From assembly GCA_035294785.1 (NCBI GenBank), contig DATGKF010000121.1, positions 1 through 64,000 of the forward strand: a stretch of 64,000 bases of DNA. The letters run 5' to 3'. This document shows, piece by piece, positions 18,919-27,608 of the stretch. The position numbers and the translations under genes were made by a program. Below the pieces are notes generated by a model that searched no databases, was not told where the DNA came from, and worked only from the letters and a program-made list of their open reading frames with translations. The stretch comes from Poindextera sp035294785. GTDB taxonomy: Bacteria > Pseudomonadota > Alphaproteobacteria > Caulobacterales > Caulobacteraceae. The first letter of the stretch is position 1, and the number at the start of each line of letters is the position of its first letter.

Positions 18919-20754
18919 ATGAGCGCGGGCGTGCTGATGGAAGAGGCGGTCGATGGGGGGGCGGGGCCGTGCGCCTGCAGCAGCGGGCTGCGGGCTGACC
19001 GCTGCTGCGCGTTCGATTGGTCGACGCCGCCGGATGCGCCAAGGCCGACGCCGGAGGTCGACGAGGCGGCGCAAGCGCTGGCTGCCGGCGACGCTGCGCG
19101 GGCCGAAGCGCTGCTGGTGCCGCTCCTCAACCGCCACCCGCGCCACGCGGGCGCGCTGAGACTCCTGTTCGAGCTTCGGCGGGCGCAGGGCCAGCGCGCC
19201 GCGGCCGAGGCGTTGCTCGCCCGCATCGTCGCCCTCGACCCGAACGACCTCGCCGGCACGCAAGCGCTGGCGCTGATACTGTTTGAGCGCGGCGCCATGG
19301 CGGAGGCCGAGGTGCATGCCCGCAACGCGGTGCGTCTCGCGCCAACCGATCCGCGCTCCCACAACCTGATGGGCATGATCATGACCGAGGCCCAGCGGCC
19401 GCAGGTGGGCGAGCACCACTATCGTCGCGTGATCGAGCTCGCCGGCCGCGGCGACGCCATCCTGCTCGCCAACCTTGCCTGGAACCTGAAGAACCAGGGC
19501 CGCATGGCCGAGAGCCGCGCCCTCTACGAGGAGAGCGTGGCGCTCGCGCCCGACGTGTTCCAGACCCAGTTCGGCTGGGCGAAGATGGAGGAGACCGACC
19601 GCAACTTCGATCGCGCTGACCAGCTGCTCGACGCCGCCGCCGCCCTGCAGCCCGGCGCGACCAGCGTCACGCTCGGCCGCGCGATCCTTCGCGGGCGCAC
19701 CCGCGACTACGAAACCGCCGTCGGCATCCTCGAGGGGCTCGAGCGGACCGGCGGCGGGCTCGGTCCGGTCGAATGGAGCGAAAAGGGCCTGCTGCTCGAT
19801 CGCATGGGCCGCGTGGACGAAGCTTTCGCCGCCTTCACCGAAGCGAAGCGAACGCTCCGCGAAGCCACCGGCCAGGCGTACTTGGCCGAAGCGGCGGCCG
19901 ACCTTGCGCAGCGGCTCAAGGCCTTCTTCACCACCGCCCGGCTAGCGATCCTGCCGCGCGCCGGCGTGCGCGCCGACGTGGCCCAGCCGCTCTTCATCGT
20001 CGGCTTCCCGCGCTCGGGAACGACGATGGTCGAGCAGACGCTCACCGCGCACCCGAAGGTCTCGGCCGGCGACGAGCTGCCGACGATCAACGAGCTGACC
20101 AACCTGATCCCGCGGATGCTCAATAGTCCGCTGGCCTATCCTGAGGCGTTCGCCGACCTCTGGCTGGGCGACCAGACCGAGGGACTGGACAACCTGCGCG
20201 ACTACTACCTGCAGCGGGCCCGCCAGCTGGGGGCCACGCAGAAGGGCGCGAGCCTGTTCACCGACAAGATGCCGCTCAACGAGACGCACCTCGGGCTGAT
20301 CGGCCTCATCTTCCCCGAGGCGCCCATCATCCACCTGCTGCGTCACCCGCTCGACGTGGTGCTTTCGGTCTTCTCCAACCACCTGACGCACGGCTTCTAT
20401 TGCGCCTACGACCTGGAGACGATCGCCCGCCACTACGTGCTGGTGATGGATCTGGTGGAGCACTACCGCGGCCAGATGAGCCTGCGCTATCTGCCGATCC
20501 GCTACGAGGATATCGTCGATGATCAGGAGGCCAGCGTGCGCAAGATGCTGGCCTTTGTCGGACTGCCCTTCGACCGCCGCTGCCTGGCCTTCCACGAGAA
20601 CCGCCGCTACGCGCGCACCGCCAGTTACGCGCAGGTGACCGAACAGCTCTACGACCGCTCCCGCTATCGCTATCGGGCGTACATGAAGCATCTCGCCCCG
20701 GTGATCCCGATCCTGGAGCCAGCGATCGCGCGGCTTGGCTACACGATCGACTAG
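18919..20754 (+). CDS. TPR-repeat sulfotransferase with N-terminal SEC-C-like Cys motif
   Basis: 611 residues. Residues 17-30 (GPCACSSGLRADRCC) match the spacing of a SEC-C zinc knuckle (CxC...CC). Residues about 45-330 are TPR-like helices (AEALLVPLLNRHPRHAGAL, AEVHARNAVRLAPTDPRSH). From about 357 a Sulfotransfer_3/TPST-like domain begins: IVGFPRSGTTMVEQTL (PAPS loop), TDKMPLNE, IIHLLRHPLDVVLSVFSNH and IRYEDIVDD. It should transfer sulfate from PAPS to a protein or glycan acceptor, with TPRs gripping the acceptor. Start at MSAGVLMEEA; an inner ATG (18937) and an upstream TTG (18805) are possible. The next gene's ATG directly follows its TAG. Confidence 0.88.
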   Translation: MSAGVLMEEAVDGGAGPCACSSGLRADRCCAFDWSTPPDAPRPTPEVDEAAQALAAGDAARAEALLVPLLNRHPRHAGALRLLFELRRAQGQRAAAEALLARIVALDPNDLAGTQALALILFERGAMAEAEVHARNAVRLAPTDPRSHNLMGMIMTEAQRPQVGEHHYRRVIELAGRGDAILLANLAWNLKNQGRMAESRALYEESVALAPDVFQTQFGWAKMEETDRNFDRADQLLDAAAALQPGATSVTLGRAILRGRTRDYETAVGILEGLERTGGGLGPVEWSEKGLLLDRMGRVDEAFAAFTEAKRTLREATGQAYLAEAAADLAQRLKAFFTTARLAILPRAGVRADVAQPLFIVGFPRSGTTMVEQTLTAHPKVSAGDELPTINELTNLIPRMLNSPLAYPEAFADLWLGDQTEGLDNLRDYYLQRARQLGATQKGASLFTDKMPLNETHLGLIGLIFPEAPIIHLLRHPLDVVLSVFSNHLTHGFYCAYDLETIARHYVLVMDLVEHYRGQMSLRYLPIRYEDIVDDQEASVRKMLAFVGLPFDRRCLAFHENRRYARTASYAQVTEQLYDRSRYRYRAYMKHLAPVIPILEPAIARLGYTID

Positions 20755-22122
20755 ATGAGGACCGAGGGGTTCGCCCATCTCGAGGCCGGGCGGATCGACG
20801 CCGCGCGCGCGGTCGCCGAGGCGCGGCTGGCGCGGGATCCCGGTGACGGCGACGCGCTGCACCTCCTGGGGATCGTCAGCTGGCGCTCCGGCGCGCAGGC
20901 GGTTGCGGCCGACCTGTTGCGGCGGGCGGCCGCGGCGCTGGGCGAAGCCGAGGGCGCCGTGCTCTGCCTCAGCAACCTTACGGAGATGTGCCGCCTCGAA
21001 GGCCGGCTCGACGAAGCGGCGGCCTGCGGCCAGCGGGCGGTTGCGCTCGGCCCGGACGACGCCAACGCCTGGTACAATCTGGGCATCGTCGAGCAGGAAC
21101 GGCTGCGGCTGGACGCCTCGATCACGGCGCTGCGCCGGGCGCTGGCGCTCGCGCCAGACCATGCCGGCGCCCATTTCGAACTGGCGGAGGCGCTGCTGCT
21201 CGGCGGCGACTTCAAGGCCGGGTGGGAGGAATACGAGTGGCGTTTCCGCGTCACTGGCGTCCAGCCGCTGCTGCCACAGACACGAGCGCCGGCGTGGGAC
21301 GGGTCGCCCATGCGCGACGGTCGGCTGCTGCTGATCGCCGACCAAGGCTACGGCGACGTCATCCAGTTCATGCGTTTCCTGCCCCGCGCGCGGTCCCTCT
21401 GCCCAAACGTGGCCATCGCCTGTGGCTCGCTGATGAAGCCGATCGTCGCGCCGCTCGCCGGCGATGCGCCGATGTTCGACAACTGGAGCCAGGCGCCGGA
21501 CTTCGACGCCTACGCCGCCTTCTCTAGCCTGCCGCGCCTGTTTGGCGTCGAACTGGCGACCATCCCCGCCGATCGGGCCTACCTTCGCCCGGACGCGGCG
21601 CTGGTGGCGCATTGGCGCTCGAAGCTCGACAGGATGACGGCTGGCGGGCCCCGGCGGATCGGCGTGGTCTGGGCCGGTCGGCCAACCCATGGCAATGACC
21701 GCAACCGCTCGCTCGCACTCGAGCAACTCGCCCCGCTTGGCCAGTTGGAGCGCATAGCTCTGATCGCGCTGCAGCTCGGCGACGCTGCGGCGCAGGCCGG
21801 CCGATGGTGGGGTGGGGCGCCGCTCGTGAACCTCGGGCCGGAGATCCGCGACTTCGCAGACACGGCCGCCATCATCTCGACGCTCGACGCCGTCGTCAGC
21901 GTCGACACCTCTGTCGCTCATCTCGCGGGCGCGCTGGGTCAGCCGACGTTCGTGCTCCTGCCGTTTGCGCCGGACTGGCGCTGGCTGCTCGGTCGCGACG
22001 ACAGCCCCTGGTACCCCAGCGTCAGGCTTTATCGGCAGCCGAGCCGGGGCGACTGGACCGCCCCGGTCGCCCGCGTGGCGGCCGATCTCGCCCGCCCGGG
22101 GCGGAGTCGGCCGGCGACCTAG
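20755..22122 (+). CDS. TPR-repeat glycosyltransferase (GT9 / heptosyltransferase-like fold)
   Basis: 455 residues. The first about 165 residues are TPR units (DALHLLGIVSWRSGAQAVAA, ANAWYNLGIVEQERLRLDAS). The rest has GT9-like features: LLLIADQGYGDVIQFMRFLP, IGVVWAGRPTHGNDRNRSL and the nucleotide-sugar end motif TAAIISTLDAVVSVDTSVAHLAGALGQPTFVLLP. The donor and acceptor are unknown; ADP-heptose-like donors are common in this fold. It begins immediately after the sulfotransferase stop, so translation is coupled. The closeness to an autotransporter recalls TibC/Aah heptosyltransferases next to TibA/AIDA-I. Its 3' end overlaps ubiG by 101 bases, convergently. Confidence 0.85.
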   Translation: MRTEGFAHLEAGRIDAARAVAEARLARDPGDGDALHLLGIVSWRSGAQAVAADLLRRAAAALGEAEGAVLCLSNLTEMCRLEGRLDEAAACGQRAVALGPDDANAWYNLGIVEQERLRLDASITALRRALALAPDHAGAHFELAEALLLGGDFKAGWEEYEWRFRVTGVQPLLPQTRAPAWDGSPMRDGRLLLIADQGYGDVIQFMRFLPRARSLCPNVAIACGSLMKPIVAPLAGDAPMFDNWSQAPDFDAYAAFSSLPRLFGVELATIPADRAYLRPDAALVAHWRSKLDRMTAGGPRRIGVVWAGRPTHGNDRNRSLALEQLAPLGQLERIALIALQLGDAAAQAGRWWGGAPLVNLGPEIRDFADTAAIISTLDAVVSVDTSVAHLAGALGQPTFVLLPFAPDWRWLLGRDDSPWYPSVRLYRQPSRGDWTAPVARVAADLARPGRSRPAT

Positions 22123-22864
22123 CGGTCGAGCGAGCGACCGTCATCATGTAGTTCACATCGGCGTTGGTCGAACGCGACCAGCGGCCACTCAGCGGGTTGA
22201 AGGCGACGCCGAAGGGACCATCGATCGTGAGCTCCCCGCCGGCGAGGAAGGCGCGGATCTCGTCGGGCTTCGGGAACTTTCGCCAGTCGTGGGTGCCGGG
22301 TGGCAGCCAGCGCAGCACGTACTCCGCGCCGATCTTGGCCAGCGCCAGCGCCTTGAGCGTTCGGTTCAGCGTGGCGACGATCATCAATCCGCCGGGGGCG
22401 AGCAGGGACGCGCAGTCGCGCAGGTACTGGCCGGGCTCGGCCACGTGCTCGACGACCTCCATGTTCAGGATCATGTCGAAGCGGGCGGCGTCGGCCGTGA
22501 GCGCCTCGGCCGTCGTGCAGCGGTAGTCGATGTCCAGGCCCCCCGCGCGGGCGTGAGCGGCTGCGATCTCGACCGTGTCCCGGCCGGCGTCGACTCCGGT
22601 GACCGCGAACCCCAGCCTGCGCATCGGCTCGCTCAGCAAGCCGCCGCCGCAACCGATGTCCAGCAGCGTGAGGCCCTCGAACGGCGCCCGCGCGCCCGCG
22701 TCGCGCCCAAACCGCGCCAGCGCCTGCTCGCGAATGAAGTCCAGCCGCACGGGATTGAACTTGTGGAGCGGCGCAAACGTGCCGCGCGGATCCCACCACT
22801 CGGCCGCCATCGCGGCAAAGCGGGCGATCTCGTCAGGGTCGATGCTGGAGGCGGCTTCGGCCAT
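22022..22864 (-). CDS. ubiG: Ubiquinone biosynthesis O-methyltransferase UbiG
   Basis: 280 residues. UbiG performs both O-methylations in ubiquinone synthesis. It shows ASSIDPDEIARFAAMAAEWWDP at the N-terminus, FNPVRLDFIREQ, the SAM site LLDIGCGGGLLSEP, NMEVVEHV and RTLKALALAKIGAEYVLRWLP with GTHDWRKFPKPDE, and ends its conserved part at DVNYMMTVARS. The last about 34 residues (Pro/Arg/Gly-rich) are not conserved and are read through the 3' end of the convergent glycosyltransferase gene, as if the ancestral stop was lost. The start at MAEAASSIDP is favoured; upstream Mets lie inside other coding. Confidence 0.95.
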   Translation of the reverse strand: MAEAASSIDPDEIARFAAMAAEWWDPRGTFAPLHKFNPVRLDFIREQALARFGRDAGARAPFEGLTLLDIGCGGGLLSEPMRRLGFAVTGVDAGRDTVEIAAAHARAGGLDIDYRCTTAEALTADAARFDMILNMEVVEHVAEPGQYLRDCASLLAPGGLMIVATLNRTLKALALAKIGAEYVLRWLPPGTHDWRKFPKPDEIRAFLAGGELTIDGPFGVAFNPLSGRWSRSTNADVNYMMTVARSTARSPADSAPGGRDRPPRGRPGRSSRPGSAADKA

Positions 22865-22896
22865 GGCCGCCGTGCTGAACCTGCCTGCGGCGCGCG

Positions 22897-23283
22897 TCAA
22901 CGGATCAGCCGCACCTCGACCCCGAGTTCGAACTCCGCCCATCGGCGATCGGCGGTCAGCACTGGCAGCCCCAGCTCCCGCGCCAGCGCGAGGCAGAAAC
23001 GGTCGCCGAGCGAGATGCCGGAGCCACGTGTCTGTTGCTGCAAGAGTCCGCTCAACACGGCTCGATCCCGGTCGGCCGGCTCGACCGTGCAACTCAGGCG
23101 ACGCGCGATGAAGTCGACCTCGTTCGCCGGCAGGCCGTCATCGATGAGCTTCGTCACCACCTCGGCCAAGTTCACGGCGGAAAATCGCCCGTCGTCGAGA
23201 GCGGCGCGGGCCACATCGCCGCCAGTCTCGCCATAGATGTCGGCCAGGACCGCCGAGGCGTCCAACACCGTGTCAGCGGCCAT
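22897..23283 (-). CDS. vapC: PIN-domain toxin (VapC family)
   Basis: 128 residues. It is a PIN-like ribonuclease: Asp near the start in VLDASAVLADIYGE, Glu in AVNLAEVVTKL, an Asp in SLGDRFCLALARELGLPVLTADRRW and a final Asp/Glu in FELGVEV. VapC proteins cut tRNA or rRNA and are blocked by their antitoxin. The ATG at 23283 overlaps the last 11 bases of the upstream antitoxin gene, the usual order for a VapBC pair. Confidence 0.88.
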   Translation of the reverse strand: MAADTVLDASAVLADIYGETGGDVARAALDDGRFSAVNLAEVVTKLIDDGLPANEVDFIARRLSCTVEPADRDRAVLSGLLQQQTRGSGISLGDRFCLALARELGLPVLTADRRWAEFELGVEVRLIR

Positions 23284-23803
23284 GCTGTCGGTCCCGCGAC
23301 CACATGCCAGGGCGTTCCGCCAGAAAGCTCTCCACCAAATCTCCACCGGCCGGGATGTGCTTGCGCACCAGCGCTCGCGCCTGCTCCATGGCGCGTTCGG
23401 CGCTGATCACGGTGAGCTCTCCGTCGGCGAGATTCGCGAAGACCCGACGCCCAGGCGATCCGCCCAGCGCCTCGGCGACCTCTCGCGGCAGGTAGACACT
23501 GCCGTCCGGCCGCACCGTGAGCCAGAACCCGCCTGAACCGCGGCGCTCGACCAACGCGTCTTCGTCCTCGCGCCCGAAGTGGCTCGACTCTTCCTTCAAC
23601 CCGCCGCCCAGCTCGACGCGGCCCAGCGTGTAGCCCCGCTGCGCGTCAGCCTCGAGCACGTTGCGCACATGCTGGTAGCGCTTGCCGAGGAAGCGGGCGA
23701 TGTCAGCCCGCGGCGCCCCTGCCGCCGCCAGCGCGCGGATGCGGTCGGACACCGTTGCGTAGGGCGCGGCGATGGCGGCCATGCGGTCGGAAGTTAGCGA
23801 CAT
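23273..23803 (-). CDS. AbrB/SpoVT-type antitoxin with extra N-terminal HTH
   Basis: 176 residues. The C-terminal half has an AbrB-like swapped-hairpin signature (FWLTVRPDGSVYLPREVAEALG, RRVFANLADGELTVISAERAM) followed by a toxin-binding tail (LVRKHIPAGGDLVESFLAERPGMW). The N-terminal 60 residues form an HTH-like segment (ATVSDRIRALAAAGAPRADIARFL, KRYQHVRNVL), longer than usual for VapB. It should bind its own promoter and neutralise VapC. The ATG is preceded by GAGG. It is divergent from lysC across a 124-base gap that probably holds both promoters. Confidence 0.82.
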   Translation of the reverse strand: MSLTSDRMAAIAAPYATVSDRIRALAAAGAPRADIARFLGKRYQHVRNVLEADAQRGYTLGRVELGGGLKEESSHFGREDEDALVERRGSGGFWLTVRPDGSVYLPREVAEALGGSPGRRVFANLADGELTVISAERAMEQARALVRKHIPAGGDLVESFLAERPGMWSRDRQHGR

Positions 23804-23927
23804 CCGAGTACCTCACTAGATAGGTTGGATATGGTAGTCACTGACGGCCGCCTTTGGCAAGCCGGCCATTTGCCCAATGTCGCCCCCATCGCTAGAAGGC
23901 GCCGACCTTTGAGGAGCGGCCAAACCC

Positions 23928-25178
23928 TTGTCCCGGCTGGTGATGAAATTCGGCGGCACGTCACTGGCCGACCTCGAACGCATCCGCCGCGCCGCGCGGC
24001 TGGTCGCGGCCGAGGTCGATGCGGGCTTCAGGGTCGCTGCGGTCGTTTCCGCCATGGCCGGCAAGACCAACGAACTGGTCGCCTGGACCGACGGGGCAGG
24101 TGCGGCCAAGCAGGGCATCCAGCAGATCGACGATGAATACGACACCGTGGTCGCGTCCGGCGAACAGGTGACCGCCGGCCTGCTCGCCATGGTCCTGCGC
24201 AACATGGGCTACCGCGCCCGCTCGTGGCAGGGCTGGCAGGTGCCGGTGATCACCGACAACGCCCACGGCAGGGCGCGCATTGACGAGGTGCCGCCGGAGC
24301 GGCTGCTGGCGGCGCTCGAAAGCGGTGAGATCGCCGTGGTCACCGGCTATCAGGGCGTGACCCGCGACGGGCGCGTCGCGACGCTGGGCCGCGGCGGATC
24401 CGACACCAGCGCCGTGGCTGTCGCCGCCGCCATCGGCGCGGCGCGCTGCGACATCTATACCGACGTCGATGGCGTCTACACCACCGACCCGCGCATCGAA
24501 TCGCGGGCGCGCCGGCTGCCTCGCGTGTCCTACGAAGAGATGCTGGAAATGGCCTCGCTCGGCGCCAAGGTGCTGGCCCTGCGGTCGGTCGAACTGGCCA
24601 TGGCCCAACGGGTGCCGTTGCGTGTGCTTTCGAGTTTCGTTGAACCGGGCGAGGCGCCTGACCAAGGGACCGTCGTCTGCGACGAGGAGGAGATCATGGA
24701 AAAGCGTATCGTCTCAGGCGTGGCTTACAGCCGCGACGAGGCCAAGATCACCCTCTTCGGCCTGCCGGACCATCCGGGCGTGTCGTCGGCCATCTTCTCC
24801 CGCCTCGCCGACGCCAACCTCAATGTCGACATGATCGTCCAGTCGCGCGCCCGCTCCAGCGACTCCGCCAACATGGAGTTCACCGTCGGTAAGCGCGACG
24901 CCGCCCGCGCGGTGGAGATCATGCGCGGCGCGCAGTCCGAGATCGGCTTTCAGGACCTCGCCATCAACGAGGACGTGGCCAAGATCTCGGTCATCGGCGT
25001 CGGCATGCGCAGCCACGCCGGCGTGGCCAAGACGATGTTCTCCGCGCTGGCCGAGCGGGGCGTGAACATCCAGGTGATCTCGACGTCGGAGATCAAGATC
25101 AGCGTCCTGATCGACGCCGCCTATACAGAGCTTGCCGTGCGCGCCCTGCACGCGGCCTACGAGCTCGATCAGGTCTGA
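23928..25178 (+). CDS. lysC: Aspartate kinase (LysC)
   Basis: 416 residues. It phosphorylates aspartate as the first step to lysine, methionine, threonine and diaminopimelate. Motifs are MKFGGTSLADLERI, VVTGYQGVTRDGRVATLGRGGSD and DIYTDVDGVYTTDPR, then a tandem ACT regulatory region (ITLFGLPDHPGVSSAIFS; ISVIGVGMRSHAGVAKTMFSAL) that binds lysine/threonine for feedback. The start is TTG 23928 (MSRLVMKFGG), matching relatives and preceded by GAGGAG; ATG 23943 would trim the first strand. Confidence 0.96.
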   Translation: MSRLVMKFGGTSLADLERIRRAARLVAAEVDAGFRVAAVVSAMAGKTNELVAWTDGAGAAKQGIQQIDDEYDTVVASGEQVTAGLLAMVLRNMGYRARSWQGWQVPVITDNAHGRARIDEVPPERLLAALESGEIAVVTGYQGVTRDGRVATLGRGGSDTSAVAVAAAIGAARCDIYTDVDGVYTTDPRIESRARRLPRVSYEEMLEMASLGAKVLALRSVELAMAQRVPLRVLSSFVEPGEAPDQGTVVCDEEEIMEKRIVSGVAYSRDEAKITLFGLPDHPGVSSAIFSRLADANLNVDMIVQSRARSSDSANMEFTVGKRDAARAVEIMRGAQSEIGFQDLAINEDVAKISVIGVGMRSHAGVAKTMFSALAERGVNIQVISTSEIKISVLIDAAYTELAVRALHAAYELDQV

Positions 25179-25183
25179 CGGTC

Positions 25184-25585
25184 GTGGCCATCGAAGGCGG
25201 CTGCGCCTGCGGGGCGGTGCGCTACCGGGCGACGGCGGCGCCCTTGCACAGCATGATTTGCCACTGCGCTTCGTGCCGGCGCGCGTCCGCGGCGCCGGGC
25301 GTGGCGTGGGTGACGTTCCCCGGAGCCGCCTTCGCCTTCACCACCGGCCAGCCGGCGACCCACGCGTCCTCGCCGCCTGTCCGGCGCGGTTTCTGCGCCG
25401 CCTGCGGGACGCCGTTGACCTACGCGCACGAGGGGCGGCCCGACGAGATCGACGTGACCACGTGCAGTCTCGACGACCCAGCCGCCTTTCCGCCGACCTA
25501 TCACGCGCAGACTGGCGACGATCTCCCCTGGGTTCGCTTCGGCGACGGCCTGCCGGCGTTCAGCGGCTGGAAGCCGGCGGACTGA
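25184..25585 (+). CDS. GFA-family (glutathione-dependent formaldehyde-activating-like) protein
   Basis: 133 residues. It has the CENP-V/GFA zinc pattern: GGCACGAVRYRA, MICHCASCRRASA and GFCAACGTPLTYAHEG. Named for Gfa, but most members have unknown substrates and the activity is disputed. GTG start 5 bases after the lysC stop. Its 3' end overlaps the convergent membrane hydrolase by 26 bases. Confidence 0.92.
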   Translation: MAIEGGCACGAVRYRATAAPLHSMICHCASCRRASAAPGVAWVTFPGAAFAFTTGQPATHASSPPVRRGFCAACGTPLTYAHEGRPDEIDVTTCSLDDPAAFPPTYHAQTGDDLPWVRFGDGLPAFSGWKPAD

Positions 25586-27389
25586 TCGACGCCGCGGCTG
25601 GCGCGCTCGACGCGGCGCGGGCGGGGGTTGGCCGGGGCGGGCCGAACGCGTTGGCCGTCGCCGGGAAGATCGCCGTGCCGGCGACGATGTACCAGGTCAC
25701 GAACAAGGCGCAGACGGCCGCGCCAGGCGCGTAGTCGCCGGTCCGGCGATAGGTGAAGGCCGCGATCACGCCGATCACGAACAGCAGCGGCACGAACTGG
25801 AAGGCGATGATCGTGTTCAGCGGCTCGTCCGGCGTCAGCAGGAGGCCGCGCGTCGCCATTGAAACGTACTGGGCCGCCAGCATGACCGCGAACCCGAGCG
25901 CCATGGAAAGGCCGCCGACAACTACGGCGGTGCGCCCGCTCTCGCCCTTCACCGGCAGGGCGGCGCAGAAGCCGCGCAGGCTGAGCAGGAAGAAGATGGC
26001 GAAGAACGGCAGATAGAGCAGGAAGAAGCCGAAGTGGCGCCCGTCCAGCGGCCTGAGTCCCAGCACCCAGAAGCGGAAGTCGACCTTGAAGACGGCGTCG
26101 ACGACCACCAGCGCCAAATAACCCATGCCGACGCTCGCCGCGGCGAGGCCCAACGTCTCAGGCCATCGATGCGGGAAGGTCGTCTTGCGGGCGCGCAGCA
26201 CCAGCGCCAGCAGCGCTGAGAGGACGCCGGTCCCCAGCGCCCAGATCGCCAGCTGGTTGGTGATCTGCTCGGAAAAGGTCGAGAGCGCGAACGGCAGGGT
26301 CCCGGTGATCGCGAACGGCGCGAAGAAGACAACCGGGGCGACCTTCATCAGCGGATAGAAGGTCAGCGCGGGCAGGGCGGCGGCGACCACGAACGCCAGC
26401 ATCCATCGCGGGCCGCGCTTCGTCGCAGCGGGCTCGGGCTCGGCGCGGGCGGCCGCGAACGGCCGCGTCGCCAGCACCAGCTGGAAGGTCCCGAGGATCA
26501 GCACGACGCAGCCGATGAACCCGGTCAGCGTGCCAAGTTCCTTGCCGAACCAGATCTGCTCGCCCGGCGGCTTCGGCGCAGCCGCACCGGTCAGCGTGCG
26601 CTGGAACCAGTCGACCGCCGCGCCGACGCCGGCGGTGCTGAAGTGCTCCTGCGGATGGTCCACCGCTGGATTGATCAGCTCACGACCGGTCCCGGCCGAA
26701 AGGTCGCCGTAGAGCTTGCCGGGGACCACGGGCGTGGTCGTGCCGAAGATCGCCATCAGCCGTTTGGAACGGTCGATATCTGCGCCCTTGGCGACCTGCC
26801 ACATCAGCGGCGCAAACTCGTCGAACTGGCCGTAGACCACTTCCAGATTGCGCGGGAAGCTCGGCGAGCCCTCGCGGCCCGCGCCGAGGAAGGCGGTCGT
26901 CGAGCCCTCCAGCACCACCGACTTGTACGCATCCGGCATGGCGGTCGCCGCGCTCATGATGGCCGACCCGCCCATGCTGTGGGCCTCCAGGCCGATCTCG
27001 GTCTTGTCGACGAACGGCAGGCCGCGCAGATAGGCCAGCGCCGGCGGCCCGCCGAAGCCATCGGCGCCGAGCACGCCGCCGGAATCGCCATGCCCGGCCA
27101 TGTCCATCGCCAGCACCACGAACCCGCGCCGGGCCAGTTCGATGGCGAATGGGCTCTGCATCTCGCGGGTGTTGATGAAGCCGTGGCTGACCAGGACCGC
27201 GGGCGCCGGATGGGCCGCCGTCGCTGTCGCCGGCACATAGAGCAACCCAGCGAACTGGACGCCGTTCTGGCCGGGGTAGCGAACGTCGCGGACCGTCACG
27301 CCGCCAGACGTCTGCACCAGATGCGCCACCAGCCCGCCGAACAGCACCAGCGCCCAGCCGAGGGCGAACAACCCGAACCGCTTCCCCAT
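25560..27389 (-). CDS. Membrane alpha/beta hydrolase with polytopic C-terminal region
   Basis: 609 residues. An N-terminal TM helix (FGLFALGWALVLFGGLVAH) is followed by an alpha/beta hydrolase domain of about 280 residues: VLVSHGFINTREMQSPF (oxyanion region), VVLAMDMAGHGDSGG, the nucleophile elbow EAHSMGGSA and a His near DHPQEHF. The C-terminal half holds about eight or nine hydrophobic helices. The hydrolase should face the periplasm or outer leaflet; substrate unknown. The start at MGKRFGLFAL is preferred over an upstream in-frame ATG because it places the signal anchor first. It overlaps the GFA gene tail. Confidence 0.8.
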   Translation of the reverse strand: MGKRFGLFALGWALVLFGGLVAHLVQTSGGVTVRDVRYPGQNGVQFAGLLYVPATATAAHPAPAVLVSHGFINTREMQSPFAIELARRGFVVLAMDMAGHGDSGGVLGADGFGGPPALAYLRGLPFVDKTEIGLEAHSMGGSAIMSAATAMPDAYKSVVLEGSTTAFLGAGREGSPSFPRNLEVVYGQFDEFAPLMWQVAKGADIDRSKRLMAIFGTTTPVVPGKLYGDLSAGTGRELINPAVDHPQEHFSTAGVGAAVDWFQRTLTGAAAPKPPGEQIWFGKELGTLTGFIGCVVLILGTFQLVLATRPFAAARAEPEPAATKRGPRWMLAFVVAAALPALTFYPLMKVAPVVFFAPFAITGTLPFALSTFSEQITNQLAIWALGTGVLSALLALVLRARKTTFPHRWPETLGLAAASVGMGYLALVVVDAVFKVDFRFWVLGLRPLDGRHFGFFLLYLPFFAIFFLLSLRGFCAALPVKGESGRTAVVVGGLSMALGFAVMLAAQYVSMATRGLLLTPDEPLNTIIAFQFVPLLFVIGVIAAFTYRRTGDYAPGAAVCALFVTWYIVAGTAIFPATANAFGPPRPTPARAASSAPAAASISPPASSR

Positions 27390-27608
27390 CGCCCGCCTCC
27401 CCGATGGCGCCCTCTCGCAGAGTGTTGGGGCGGCCCGGCGGCCGCGTCCACCGCAAAACGCCGGGCCGGCGACGAGCCGGCGCCAAAATCTTTGGCGATT
27501 CCAAGCCAATCGGCATTCCAGGCTCCCCCGCCAAATTGCCGCCCCGTCGCCATTCCGTTAGGTAGGCCTGCTAGGGAGACGCCCAAAAAGAAGGAGCCGA
27601 AGCGCCGC

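Noticed and set aside
23804..23927. Minus-strand promoter for the antitoxin (TTGCCA-N18-TACCAT)
   Set aside because: The -10 is weak and the spacing is long; kept only as a remark that this gap must hold promoters.
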